A stretch of DNA of 64,000 bases from Nodularia spumigena CCY9414 (GCF_000340565.2 NZ_CP007203.1:1475559-1539558), one strand, 5' to 3'. Shown: positions 27,232-35,728, numbered from the stretch's first letter. The notes: generated from the sequence alone by a model not told the origin. Numbers and translations: made by a program.

Positions 27232-27471
27232 ATGAGAAAATCCAAATCATTCAACATCAGACAATCAATAGCTAAAAGTTTATTCAACACTCGCACCCAA
27301 ACCCACACACAGCCATTACAGGTAATGTCAAAAAATATCAATTTGAATCAAACAACACAAGATACATCTATTACCAACGAACTAGAAATAGACATTGCAT
27401 TATCCTTTCTTAATGCTTGTAAATATGTCCTGGCTTGGATAATTTGCCTTTGTATCTACTCAAGTATGTAA
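27232..27471 (+). CDS. Small putative membrane-anchored protein in the cluster
   Basis: About 80 residues from ATG 27232; a TTG start at 27190 is also possible. The basic, Thr/Gln/Asn-rich N-terminal half is followed by a C-terminal hydrophobic helix, CKYVLAWIICLCIYSSM. I recognise no family. It lies between hemF and the ATC-hydrolase-like gene in the same direction. The ribosome site is weak (AAAGG), so this could be a chance frame. Confidence 0.35.
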   Translation: MRKSKSFNIRQSIAKSLFNTRTQTHTQPLQVMSKNINLNQTTQDTSITNELEIDIALSFLNACKYVLAWIICLCIYSSM

Positions 27472-27626
27472 AACACTATTTACATCAATTCTCCATCAAC
27501 TTGTAACTAATCAATATTGGCTCTCTTACTTGGCGTTCTTCTCCCTTGGCGCTAGCCTCTCCCTTTGGGAGAAGGGGAGACGCTGCGCGAAGGCGACTTG
27601 GCGGTTCGTTATTCCATCTTAATAGT

Positions 27627-28277
27627 ATGACCACAAAAATGAGCGTAAAAAAAGAACTGATTACAGGGAATCTCCGCATGGAAGATATCATCAATCTAGA
27701 TGAATCCAAAGCCGTGAATTTGTTCAGAAAGAGATTTCAAAAATACAAAAATCTGGTTGCAGAAAAAGGAGAAGCAGCCGCTTTTGAACAGATGATGGAA
27801 AAATATCCTGAACAACAAAAGGCGTTGATGGGTACTTTCATCGATCATAATACCTTAGCTAAAGGTTTCACCCAAGCTGCACCGTTACTGGGTTTGATGG
27901 GCTTTGTCATGGATGTGGTAGATGTTTCTCAAAATGGTACAGACGCAGCATTAGAAATTCAAAGAGTTTGTCCCGTTTTATCTATTGCTAAAGAATACGG
28001 TTTTGATAGTCCTTGTCGTGTGTTCTGTGAGATGGAACAAGAAGCTACTAGAAGAGCTTTTCCGGGAATAAAGGCGGCAATTTTGAGTAAACAAGCTGAG
28101 GGTGATTGTGTTTGTGTATTTAAGTATGAAAGGAATGCAGATAATTTGTTGGTGGCTAAGTCAGATACTCAAAATAATGTCTCTCAGGTGATATCTCGTG
28201 TTCTTTCTTTTATGGGATTGATTCCTAGTTTGTTTAAGGTTGGTTTTAAAATGCTGAAAATGCGTTTATTAAACTAG
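27627..28277 (+). CDS. ATC-hydrolase-like protein (L-2-amino-thiazoline-4-carboxylate hydrolase family)
   Basis: 216 residues from ATG 27627; the frame upstream runs through repeat DNA and is excluded. The C-terminal half has the family pattern QRVCPVLSIAKEYG, then SPCRVFCEMEQEATRRAFPG, then EGDCVCVFKYE, with several conserved cysteines. Named members open a thiazoline ring. Related small domains of the V4R kind show the same cysteine and glycine spacing, so binding of a small ligand or a hydrolase role are both possible. The link to the Rieske/HemF cluster is by position and direction only. Confidence 0.6.
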   Translation: MTTKMSVKKELITGNLRMEDIINLDESKAVNLFRKRFQKYKNLVAEKGEAAAFEQMMEKYPEQQKALMGTFIDHNTLAKGFTQAAPLLGLMGFVMDVVDVSQNGTDAALEIQRVCPVLSIAKEYGFDSPCRVFCEMEQEATRRAFPGIKAAILSKQAEGDCVCVFKYERNADNLLVAKSDTQNNVSQVISRVLSFMGLIPSLFKVGFKMLKMRLLN

Positions 28278-28411
28278 TATTCATAGCCTCAACAAGGACG
28301 GGCAAGATGCCCACCCCACATCAGTTAAAAATCTGATTTTTTATTCCTCTGTGTCCTCTGCGTCTCTGTGGTTTTATTCAAAATATTAATCACGCACAAA
28401 ACCCTAAAATC

Positions 28412-29896
28412 ATGAACAACATTATCACCGATTTAAAACAGATTATTTCTGGGGAAGTTAGTAATAAAGAATCAGAGTTAGAAGCAGTTTCTCAGGATTT
28501 TGGTAATATTGTTAAAAAACAACCTCAAGTTGTGATTCGTCCGCAAAATTCGCGCGATATTGCTGAAGCAATTAAATATGCTGCTAAACAAGGTTTAACA
28601 ATTTCTTCACGGGCTGCGGGACATTCTTTAAGTGGTCAATCTTTGAATCAAGATGGCATTCTTTTAGATATGAGGAATCTGAATCAAATTGATGAGTTCC
28701 ACCCCAATCAACTTTGGTTTCAAGCTGATCCTGGTGTGACTTGGAAGCAAGTTGTTGATACTGCTTTAACTCATGGTGTAATTCCACCTGTTCTTACTAA
28801 TAATTTTGAAGTAACTTTGGGGGGAACTCTCTCTGCGGCTGGTTTGGGTTTGAGTTCTTTTCGTTACGGTTCTCAAGCTGATAATTGTTTGGGTTTAGAA
28901 GTTGTCACGGGGACTGGTGATATTGTTTGGTGTACACCAGAAGAAAATAGTGAACTTTTTTATCACGTTCTTTGTGGTTATGGTCAGTTTGGTATCATTA
29001 CTAAAGTCAAAAATCGGTTAAGAAAATATCGCCCTTATACGCGCAGTTATTTTCTTTGCTATGACGATTTAGATAAACTTTTATATGATGCGCGTTGGCT
29101 GGTTTCAAAAGGTGAGATAGATGGTTTAGTATCTTTATTTTCACCCTGCTTACAAGGAATAAGTAGAAAAGCAAATCAGATGAAACCGTTAATTCAATGG
29201 TTCTACAGAATGCAAATTACTCTGGAAGTTGATTCTGTAAATGAGATAAATGATGCTGAATTGCTGGCTGATTTAAATTTTTATCGTCATGTCTATACAG
29301 AAGACTTAACTTTTGAGAAGTTTATTCAACCATTAGGTCAAGTTCCTCATCCTGTAAATACTGCTAATACTTGGATAGATGTACTTTTACCAGGACATAG
29401 AGCAAAGGAATTTATTGATATTGCTCTTCAGCGTTTACCTGGATTTCTTGATTTCCGCACTGTACCTGTAGGTTCGTTTTGTCTCAATTCTCGCCATCAT
29501 AAAATGCCTATGTTTCCTTTACCTGATGATGATTTAATTATCGGTTTGGGAATGTATCCGACTATTCCTAAATCTCAGGTTCAACCTGTGTTGGAGCAGT
29601 TAAATTTATTGACTGATTTGAGTTTCCAAATGGGTGGTAAAAGATATATGGCGACTTGGGCGGATTTTGATTTGCCAAGATGGCGATCGCATTTCGGAAA
29701 TTACTGGTCTAAAATCAATGATTTGAAGCGGAAATATGACCCTTGCGGTATTCTTAACCCTGGTTTCTTTAAATATGAAGAACTTGTAGAAACAGGGGCG
29801 AATAGAAACCCCACCCCTAGCCCCTCCGGTGCAAGCGAGGAGGGGGACAAGAATAAAAAAAATTTCATGAATTATTTAAAACTGCTATATATATAA
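28412..29896 (+). CDS. FAD-linked oxidoreductase, cytokinin-dehydrogenase-like
   Basis: 494 residues. The FAD-binding type 4 (PCMH) domain contains RAAGHSLSGQ, whose GHS motif holds the His that binds FAD covalently in cytokinin dehydrogenases. It continues with LGGTLSAAGLGLSSFRYGSQADN and LCGYGQFGIITKV, which match cytokinin dehydrogenase wording closely. The end of the catalytic domain is YDPCGILNPGFFKY. The last 35 residues or so (from ETGANRNP) come from a dispersed GC-rich repeat read in frame and are unlikely to be ancestral. The protein is followed after 11 bases by devB, suggesting co-translation with the exporter. The true substrate is unknown. Confidence 0.82.
   Translation: MNNIITDLKQIISGEVSNKESELEAVSQDFGNIVKKQPQVVIRPQNSRDIAEAIKYAAKQGLTISSRAAGHSLSGQSLNQDGILLDMRNLNQIDEFHPNQLWFQADPGVTWKQVVDTALTHGVIPPVLTNNFEVTLGGTLSAAGLGLSSFRYGSQADNCLGLEVVTGTGDIVWCTPEENSELFYHVLCGYGQFGIITKVKNRLRKYRPYTRSYFLCYDDLDKLLYDARWLVSKGEIDGLVSLFSPCLQGISRKANQMKPLIQWFYRMQITLEVDSVNEINDAELLADLNFYRHVYTEDLTFEKFIQPLGQVPHPVNTANTWIDVLLPGHRAKEFIDIALQRLPGFLDFRTVPVGSFCLNSRHHKMPMFPLPDDDLIIGLGMYPTIPKSQVQPVLEQLNLLTDLSFQMGGKRYMATWADFDLPRWRSHFGNYWSKINDLKRKYDPCGILNPGFFKYEELVETGANRNPTPSPSGASEEGDKNKKNFMNYLKLLYI
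29806..29848. repeat. GC-rich dispersed repeat inside the 3' end of the FAD oxidoreductase gene
   Basis: Inverted copy of the element at 22784-22827. Read in frame it gives the peptide NPTPSPSGASEEGDKN. Confidence 0.8.
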
Positions 29897-29907
29897 GGAA
29901 CTATTTA

Positions 29908-31119
29908 ATGTTGCGAAATTCTGAGGAAATTAGGAAATCGTCTTTGTTTCCAGCCAATTTGCGTTGGTTGGTCGCTTTGGGTATTACTTCGGTAATGGCG
30001 ATGGGAGCAGGTGTAGTTTATGTAACTCGCCCGACAATGACTCAAACTTCGGTTGTTTCAACTCAGGTGAGTCAGCCAGTTACGCCAAAAGTCAATGCGC
30101 TGGGACGATTGGAGCCAGCAGGGGAGGTAATTAGAATTTCGGCTCCTACTGATGCTAGTGGTGCTAGTCGTGTGGCTCAATTGTTGGTTGATGAGGGGAA
30201 GCAAGTTAACGCGGGAGATGTGATTGCTATTTTGGATAATCGCGATCGCCTACAAGCTAATCTTAAGGAAGCACAGCAACAAGTCAGAGTGGCGATATCA
30301 CGCCTAAATCAGGTGAAAGCTGGTGCAAAACAAGGTGAAATATCGGCTAGAGCAGCCACTGTCAGAAATCTGCAAGCACAGTTAGAGGGTGAAATCCAAA
30401 TCCAGCAAGCTACCACCGCTCGTCTGGAAGCTGAGTTACAAAATGCAGAAATGGAATTTCGCCGCTATGAAAATCTTTACAAGGAGGGTGCTGTAGCCGC
30501 TTCTACGGTGGATAGTCGCAGATTAACCTTAAAAACAGCCCAAGAGGAGTTGAATGGTGCTAGAGCCAGTTTAGCCAGCACTCAACGCACCCTCACGGCG
30601 CAGATTCAAGAAGCTAAAGCGACTTTAGAACAAACAGCAGAGGTGCGTCCCACTGATGTAGCTATTGTACAAGCAGAGGTGGATAGTGCGATCGCCACTG
30701 TGGAAAAAATGCAAGTTGAAGTTGATACAGCATACATTCGCGCCCCCCAAGCCGGTCAAATTCTGCGGGTTCAAGCTCGTCCCGGTGAAACTATCGGTGA
30801 GCAGGGAATTGTGGAATTAGGGGAAACTACTCAAATGTATGCGATCGCCGAAATCTATGAAAGTGATATTGGTAAAATTCGCCCTGGTCAAGTTGCTAAT
30901 ATTACCAGTCCTAGTAATGCTTTTGCGGGTGAATTAACCGGAATTGTGGATCGCATTGGCTTGAAGGTGGCGAAGAAGGATGTGTTAGATAGTGACCCCA
31001 CAGCAGCTACAGATGCGCGAGTAATTGAGGCTAAAGTTCGTTTAGATGAAGTTTCTAGTCAGCAAGTTGCTAATTTTACTAATCTTCAGGTGAATGTGGA
31101 AATAGTCATTAGTCCTTAG
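29908..31119 (+). CDS. devB: DevB-type ABC exporter membrane fusion protein
   Basis: A HlyD-family periplasmic adaptor of 403 residues with one N-terminal membrane helix (about 19-42, LRWLVALGITSVMAMGAGVVY). A lipoyl/barrel half (VNALGRLEPAGEVIRIS) is followed by a long coiled-coil hairpin (about 100-270, LKEAQQQVRVAISRLNQ and onward) and the second barrel half with IRAPQAGQILRVQARPGE. In heterocyst formers DevBCA exports envelope glycolipids or other products with TolC. The stop TAG lies inside a TAGTCAT heptamer array. DevC follows after 39 bases. Confidence 0.88.
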   Translation: MLRNSEEIRKSSLFPANLRWLVALGITSVMAMGAGVVYVTRPTMTQTSVVSTQVSQPVTPKVNALGRLEPAGEVIRISAPTDASGASRVAQLLVDEGKQVNAGDVIAILDNRDRLQANLKEAQQQVRVAISRLNQVKAGAKQGEISARAATVRNLQAQLEGEIQIQQATTARLEAELQNAEMEFRRYENLYKEGAVAASTVDSRRLTLKTAQEELNGARASLASTQRTLTAQIQEAKATLEQTAEVRPTDVAIVQAEVDSAIATVEKMQVEVDTAYIRAPQAGQILRVQARPGETIGEQGIVELGETTQMYAIAEIYESDIGKIRPGQVANITSPSNAFAGELTGIVDRIGLKVAKKDVLDSDPTAATDARVIEAKVRLDEVSSQQVANFTNLQVNVEIVISP

Positions 31120-31140
31120 TCATTAGTCATTGGTCATTAG
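31103..31140. repeat. Short TAGTCAT-type heptamer array at the end of devB
   Basis: About five units, TAGTCAT or close variants (TAGTCCT, TGGTCAT), overlap the last codons and the TAG stop of devB. The same unit makes the 21-copy array at 47998-48144. Confidence 0.85.
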
Positions 31141-31158
31141 TTATTATTAATTATCCTG

Positions 31159-32316
31159 ATGTTTAAGCGTAAAATTCCTTTGGCTTGGCGGCAATTAATG
31201 AAGCAAAAAGGGCGGTTTATTGTTGCTCTTTGTGGTATTACTTTTGCTGATTTTTTGATGTTAATGCAGTTCGGTTTTCAGTCGGCTTTATATGATAGTA
31301 ATACCAGGTTTCATGAGCTTTTACAAGCTGATGTGGTTTTGGTGAGTCGTCAAGCCCAAAATTTGGGGCTTCTTAGCAGTTTTCCCCGTCGTCGCTTGTT
31401 TCAAGCTGCTAATTTATCGGAAGTTGAGTCTGTTAATCCTTTGTATGTCCGCTTAGGTGTTTGGAAAAGTCCTCAAACGAAGTTGGATGAATCAATTTTG
31501 GTCATCGGCTTTAATCCTGAAAAACCTGCGTTTAATTTACCAGCAGTTAATCAAAAATTAGAACAGATTAAATATCCCAATACGCTGTTGTTTGACCGCA
31601 ATTCTAACGGAAAATATGCACAAGCGATCGCTCAAATTTATGAAGGTAAATCTATTACCACAGAATTGCAAGGACGTAAAGTAAAAATTGGCGGTTTGTA
31701 CGAAGTTGGCGCTTCTTTTGTGGCTAATGGTAGTGTAATTACTAGCGACCAAAATTATTTGCGGATTTTTTCAGGACAACAACCAGGTCAAGTTAATCTA
31801 GGTTTAATTAATCTCAAACTAGGTAGTGATGCGAATTTAGTCGCCAAAGCCTTACAATCTTATTTGAATGATGATGTGCAAGTTTTCACCAGTCAAGAAT
31901 TTATTGATTTTGAAAAGAAATATTGGCAAGAAAATGGCGCAATTGGTTTTATCTTTTCTTTGGGTGTCGCTATCGGCTTTTTAGTGGGTGTAATTGTTGT
32001 TTATCAAATTATTTACAGTGATGTGATGGATCACTTGCCTGAATATGCTACACTTAAGGCTATGGGTTATCGTAATAGCTATTTATTATTGGTTGTGTTC
32101 CAAGAAGCATTAATATTAGCTATCTGCGGTTTTATTCCTGGTGGCTTTGTTTCCTTCGTCATGTATGCTTTTACCCGCAATGTCACTAAGTTACCATTAT
32201 TTATGACCCCTGACCGGATAATTTTAGTTCTAATTCTAACAATTATCATGTGTTTAATTTCCGGTGCGATCGCTATGCGAAAATTAAACTCAGCCGACCC
32301 CGCCGATATTTTCTAA
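31159..32316 (+). CDS. devC: DevC-type ABC exporter permease
   Basis: 385 residues with the MacB/DevC plan: an N-terminal membrane helix (about 20-40), a large periplasmic domain, then three C-terminal helices (IGFIFSLGVAIGFLVGVIVVY, LLLVVFQEALILAICGFIP, IILVLILTIIMCLISGAIA). The conserved YATLKAMGY loop between the helices couples to the ATPase. The ATPase gene devA, expected next in this family, is absent: the following DNA is repeats and then a gene in the opposite direction. The pump must borrow an ATPase encoded elsewhere. Confidence 0.88.
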   Translation: MFKRKIPLAWRQLMKQKGRFIVALCGITFADFLMLMQFGFQSALYDSNTRFHELLQADVVLVSRQAQNLGLLSSFPRRRLFQAANLSEVESVNPLYVRLGVWKSPQTKLDESILVIGFNPEKPAFNLPAVNQKLEQIKYPNTLLFDRNSNGKYAQAIAQIYEGKSITTELQGRKVKIGGLYEVGASFVANGSVITSDQNYLRIFSGQQPGQVNLGLINLKLGSDANLVAKALQSYLNDDVQVFTSQEFIDFEKKYWQENGAIGFIFSLGVAIGFLVGVIVVYQIIYSDVMDHLPEYATLKAMGYRNSYLLLVVFQEALILAICGFIPGGFVSFVMYAFTRNVTKLPLFMTPDRIILVLILTIIMCLISGAIAMRKLNSADPADIF

Positions 32317-32342
32317 ACAAAATTTTTGTTCCCACTATTAAC

Positions 32343-32391
32343 TCCTGCTCCCTCTCCTTACTAAGGAGAGGGTTGGGGTGAGGTTTCTTAT
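32343..32391. repeat. Palindromic CTCTCCTT repeat, first of an identical 49-base pair
   Basis: Identical over 49 bases to 32469-32517. Contains an AAGGAGAG/CTCTCCTT hairpin with a GGTTGGGGTGAGG tail. Confidence 0.9.
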
Positions 32392-32416
32392 AATAAAACA
32401 GGCTGAAAACCCTTGA

Positions 32417-32451
32417 GGTTAAGTTTTTACGCCACGCTCCAAAACTTAACC
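32417..32451. terminator. Hairpin between convergent devC and efflux adaptor genes
   Basis: GGTTAAGTTTT and AAAACTTAACC form a perfect 11-base stem with a 13-base loop. It lies between two convergent genes and could end transcription on both strands, though the T run is part of the stem. Confidence 0.45.
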
Positions 32452-32468
32452 GTCCTTACAACTTCATA

Positions 32469-32517
32469 TCCTGCTCCCTCTCCTTACTAAGGAGAGGGTT
32501 GGGGTGAGGTTTCTTAT
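32469..32517. repeat. Palindromic CTCTCCTT repeat, second identical copy
   Basis: Same 49 bases and orientation as 32343-32391. It ends one base before the stop codon of the efflux adaptor gene. Confidence 0.9.
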
Positions 32518-32518
32518 T

Positions 32519-33829
32519 CTATGACTCAGGGACTATTTGCACACCATCTTTGAGATTCAACAGTCCTGAAATAACAATTTTATCTTCAGGTTCTAATCCT
32601 GACAAAACTTGGTAATTATCATCTCTAATATTGCCTAACTTTACCCGCCTTTGCCGAGCTATTAATTGAGAGTCTCCTTGTGAAGACTCTTTAGTTTTGA
32701 TCACATAGACAAAAGTTTCCCCACCTTGACGAGACACTGCTTTAGTAGGAATTAACACTCCAGAACGTTGATTCCAAATCACTCTAGCCCGCACTAATTG
32801 CTCTGGTTGTAACTGTTTATCAGAATTATTCAAAAGTGCTTTAACCTGAATTGATTTCTCCTCATTATTATTATCAGGAGAAATTTTAGCTATTTTACTA
32901 CTACTTAAAACTTCTCCTTGAGGATTCAAAACCTCTACAGGCATTCCCTTACGTAATTGGGTGCTTTGTGCCGATGGAACCGAAATATTGACTTCTAAAG
33001 GTTGATTTTGAGAAACAGTAACCAGTGGCGTGGAAGTATTTACTAAATCACCTACTTGCACTGAAATATCGCCAACTGTGCCACTAAAAGGGGCTTTAAT
33101 TTTATAACTCTGAGGCTGGAGTTGTCGGTTTTTAATATTTATCTCGGCTTGTTGCAAAGCTTTCTCACCCTGAGAGATACTGGCTTGCTCTGTTTGAATT
33201 TGGGAATTAATAGCACTCAAATGAGCCTTAGCTGTAGCCAATCGGCTCGCAGACTGATCCCTCGCACGTCGAGATACTGCGCCTTGAGCGGCTAATTCAG
33301 CATACCGTTCATAGTCTTGTTGCTGCAATTGCAAATCAGCAATGTGAGAGAGGCGTGCTGCTTCTAGAGATTGAAGTTTAGCACGAGCATTTTCCCGTTG
33401 TGAGACAGCAGCTTGTCGCGCAGCATTCATTTCATCGATTGTTGCTTGTCCTGAGTCTACTTGAATAATTGCTGTTCCTGCTGTAACTGGCTCTCCCGAT
33501 TTGAGAAATATTTGGGTAACTTGTCCGGGAATTTTTGACTGTATTTGTACTGAACGCTGAGATTCTAAGCTAGCAACAAAGTCTGAACTTTCCTCCACTG
33601 TACCAAGTTGTACTGGTGATACCTTGACTCTTACCCCTGGAGTTTTAATATTACTAAGTGGTGCTTGATGTGTAGGAGTAAACACACGCCAAACTATAGC
33701 CGTTCCACCCCCAATAATTAGTATAAAAGCTAACAATAATCGCAGCCGCCGCCGTTGTTTCAGGGGTGACTGGTATGAGTTTGGTGAAAGATTGTTTCCT
33801 AAATCAGTTTGCGGCTCAGGGGATGTCAT
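32519..33829 (-). CDS. RND-type efflux membrane fusion protein (AcrA/HlyD family)
   Basis: 436 residues: a cytoplasmic tail, one membrane helix (about 29-47, LRLLLAFILIIGGGTAIVW), a lipoyl domain (SKIPGQVTQIFLKSGEPVTAGTAI), a coiled-coil hairpin (about 125-235), then beta-barrel and membrane-proximal domains (KIKAPFSGTVGDISVQVGD, VLIPTKAVSRQGGETFVYV). It would connect an inner-membrane pump to a TolC-like channel. No RND pump gene is next to it on either side, so it is an orphan adaptor here. Confidence 0.85.
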   Translation of the reverse strand: MTSPEPQTDLGNNLSPNSYQSPLKQRRRLRLLLAFILIIGGGTAIVWRVFTPTHQAPLSNIKTPGVRVKVSPVQLGTVEESSDFVASLESQRSVQIQSKIPGQVTQIFLKSGEPVTAGTAIIQVDSGQATIDEMNAARQAAVSQRENARAKLQSLEAARLSHIADLQLQQQDYERYAELAAQGAVSRRARDQSASRLATAKAHLSAINSQIQTEQASISQGEKALQQAEINIKNRQLQPQSYKIKAPFSGTVGDISVQVGDLVNTSTPLVTVSQNQPLEVNISVPSAQSTQLRKGMPVEVLNPQGEVLSSSKIAKISPDNNNEEKSIQVKALLNNSDKQLQPEQLVRARVIWNQRSGVLIPTKAVSRQGGETFVYVIKTKESSQGDSQLIARQRRVKLGNIRDDNYQVLSGLEPEDKIVISGLLNLKDGVQIVPES

Positions 33830-34037
33830 AGGGAACCTAAAAACAAATTAACTAACACTAAATCAGGATTTGGTATTTTGCCATGAAAAACATTGATTTA
33901 GCTGGAGACTTCGTGAACCATGATGTCTTGCACATCTAAATATACTGTTTAATTAATTCTGCTTAAATCTATCTAAAGGTGAATGATAAAATTTCCTGAA
34001 CAGGGAATAGCCAATGACGAGCAGATAAACAAGATTC

Positions 34038-34080
34038 TTACTCCCTCTCCTTAGTAAGGAGAGGGTTGGGGTGAGGTTTC
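34038..34080. repeat. Palindromic CTCTCCTT repeat, copy at the serine hydrolase end
   Basis: Same family as 32343 with AGT in the loop. Its last bases (TTTC) run into the TGA stop of the serine hydrolase gene. Confidence 0.85.
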
Positions 34081-35017
34081 AAAGATTACTTATGGTTTTA
34101 GCAAATAGCTGAGAAATAAAAGGTAAAATATCCCGGCTTTTAGCGTTGGCTTTACCTTCAGTAAATACGACTAAAATATAGGGACGCTGCTCTGGTAACT
34201 CAATATATGCTGCGTCATGGCGAACTTGACTTGTCCAACCTGCTTTTGACCAACTTTGAGCATCTTGGCTGAGTCCACCACCTAAAAAACCTGTTACCTG
34301 GTCTTCTTCAACATCAGTAGGTAAATCATCGGGGTTGAGACTACGTTTGAGCAAATTCATCATGGCTTGCGATCGCCCGCTAGACACTGCCACCCCACCC
34401 ACAATACTATGAAGTAACTTGGCGATCGCATTAGTAGTCACCATATTACGATTATCCAACATTTCCCCATAAAATGCCCGTTCCCTACCATAGGGACCAT
34501 CACCCCAAGTTTTTTGACAAACATTAATTGTCTCCATTTCCTCCCAACCCAAAGATTGGAAATAGCGGTTAACAATATTACGTTGATATTTCCAAGTTTC
34601 AAAAGGTCCAACAGGTAACTCTGGCCCCGAAGTCGTACCACTGAGGATATCTACAATTAAACTGGTCGCATCATTGCTAGAATCAACAATCATATCTTTT
34701 AAGGCTCTTGACAACTCCTGAGAAGGTGAAGTCATACCTTTTTCCAGCCATTCGTTAACAGCGACCAAATAAAACAGTTTGACTACACTCGCCGGGTAAA
34801 TCCGTTCCACACCGCGATAAGTAAAACCACGGACTGGATGGTTCCAAAAAGCGTCAGGAGTCAAAGCACCACCAGTATTTACAGGTACTGGGGGATCATA
34901 CACAATCCAAGTTAAAGCGACTTGGTTACGGGCTAAAGTGGGAAATTCTGCCCAAGTAGCCTCTAAAATACCATTACCAAGATTTTCGAGTTGTTCGTCT
35001 TTTCTAAAGAAAATCAT
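34079..35017 (-). CDS. Serine hydrolase, class A beta-lactamase/penicillin-binding fold
   Basis: 312 residues from ATG 35017; the frame extends 20 codons upstream but those overlap the divergent gene. The nucleophile motif SVVK is at residues 77-80 (YPASVVKLFY), the SDN-like motif is SSND, and KTG is replaced by KAG (SWSKAGWTSQVRHD), a common variation in this family. No signal peptide is evident. Such proteins act as DD-peptidases, esterases or beta-lactamases. It is back to back with a cell-wall peptidase gene, which points to peptidoglycan work (inference). Confidence 0.82.
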   Translation of the reverse strand: MIFFRKDEQLENLGNGILEATWAEFPTLARNQVALTWIVYDPPVPVNTGGALTPDAFWNHPVRGFTYRGVERIYPASVVKLFYLVAVNEWLEKGMTSPSQELSRALKDMIVDSSNDATSLIVDILSGTTSGPELPVGPFETWKYQRNIVNRYFQSLGWEEMETINVCQKTWGDGPYGRERAFYGEMLDNRNMVTTNAIAKLLHSIVGGVAVSSGRSQAMMNLLKRSLNPDDLPTDVEEDQVTGFLGGGLSQDAQSWSKAGWTSQVRHDAAYIELPEQRPYILVVFTEGKANAKSRDILPFISQLFAKTISNL

Positions 35018-35023
35018 TGCAGA

Positions 35024-35728
35024 ATGCTCTCTAATCCAGAATCCCAAATCCTCAATTCGACATCGGCAGAATACCACTGTATAGCTGATCTGAATTTATA
35101 TGACTCTCCTGAATGTACGCGCCTAACCACTCAAGCAGCTGCTGGGCGACATTTGCGAATTACATCAAATCATCAGGTGTCAGCAGTTGAGGTGTGTTTG
35201 TGTGAGGATGACTATCCAGGTTGGGTATCTTTTACCGATTTGGCTATATTACAACCTGCTACTGTACTTTATCAGGCTAAATCATTTTCTGAGTCACAAA
35301 TTACAAAACTACTACCCAATGTTATTGCTTTTACCCGAAAAGCGATGCAACAGTCAAATTATTATCTGTGGGGTGGTACTGTCGCGCCCAATTACGACTG
35401 TTCGGGATTAATGCAAGCGGCTTTTGTTTCGGTGGGTGTTTGGTTACCTAGAGATGCTTATCAACAGGAAGCTTTTACACAAGTCATTACTATAGCTGAG
35501 TTATTACCAGGGGATTTAGTGTTTTTTGGCACACCCCAAAAAGCAACTCACGTCGGGCTATATTTGGGTGATGGTTATTACATTCATAGTTCGGGAAAAG
35601 ATCAGGGACGCAATGGGATTGGAATTGATATTCTCTCGGAACAGGGAGAGGGGGTAAGTCAGTCATATTATCAGCAGCTGCGAGGTGCTGGTAGGGTTAT
35701 AAAGAGTTACAAACCACAGAGACATTGA
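35024..35728 (+). CDS. NlpC/P60 cell-wall peptidase (NpPCP type)
   Basis: 234 residues from ATG 35024, only 6 bases from the start codon of the divergent serine hydrolase. A bacterial SH3-like domain (about 15-80, with ADLNLYDSPECTRLTTQAA and CEDDYPGWVS) is followed by an NlpC/P60 papain-fold domain with Cys126 (YDCSG), His176 (THVGLYLG) and His188 (YYIHSSG). The well-studied Nostoc and Anabaena relatives are gamma-D-glutamyl-diamino acid endopeptidases that cut peptidoglycan stem peptides, consistent with cell-wall turnover. Confidence 0.92.
   Translation: MLSNPESQILNSTSAEYHCIADLNLYDSPECTRLTTQAAAGRHLRITSNHQVSAVEVCLCEDDYPGWVSFTDLAILQPATVLYQAKSFSESQITKLLPNVIAFTRKAMQQSNYYLWGGTVAPNYDCSGLMQAAFVSVGVWLPRDAYQQEAFTQVITIAELLPGDLVFFGTPQKATHVGLYLGDGYYIHSSGKDQGRNGIGIDILSEQGEGVSQSYYQQLRGAGRVIKSYKPQRH

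Noticed and set aside
27546..27626. N-terminal extension of the ATC-hydrolase-like protein
   Set aside because: It is encoded by repeat-like DNA with GGAGAAGGGGAGACG and has no family resemblance; ATG 27627 is the better start.
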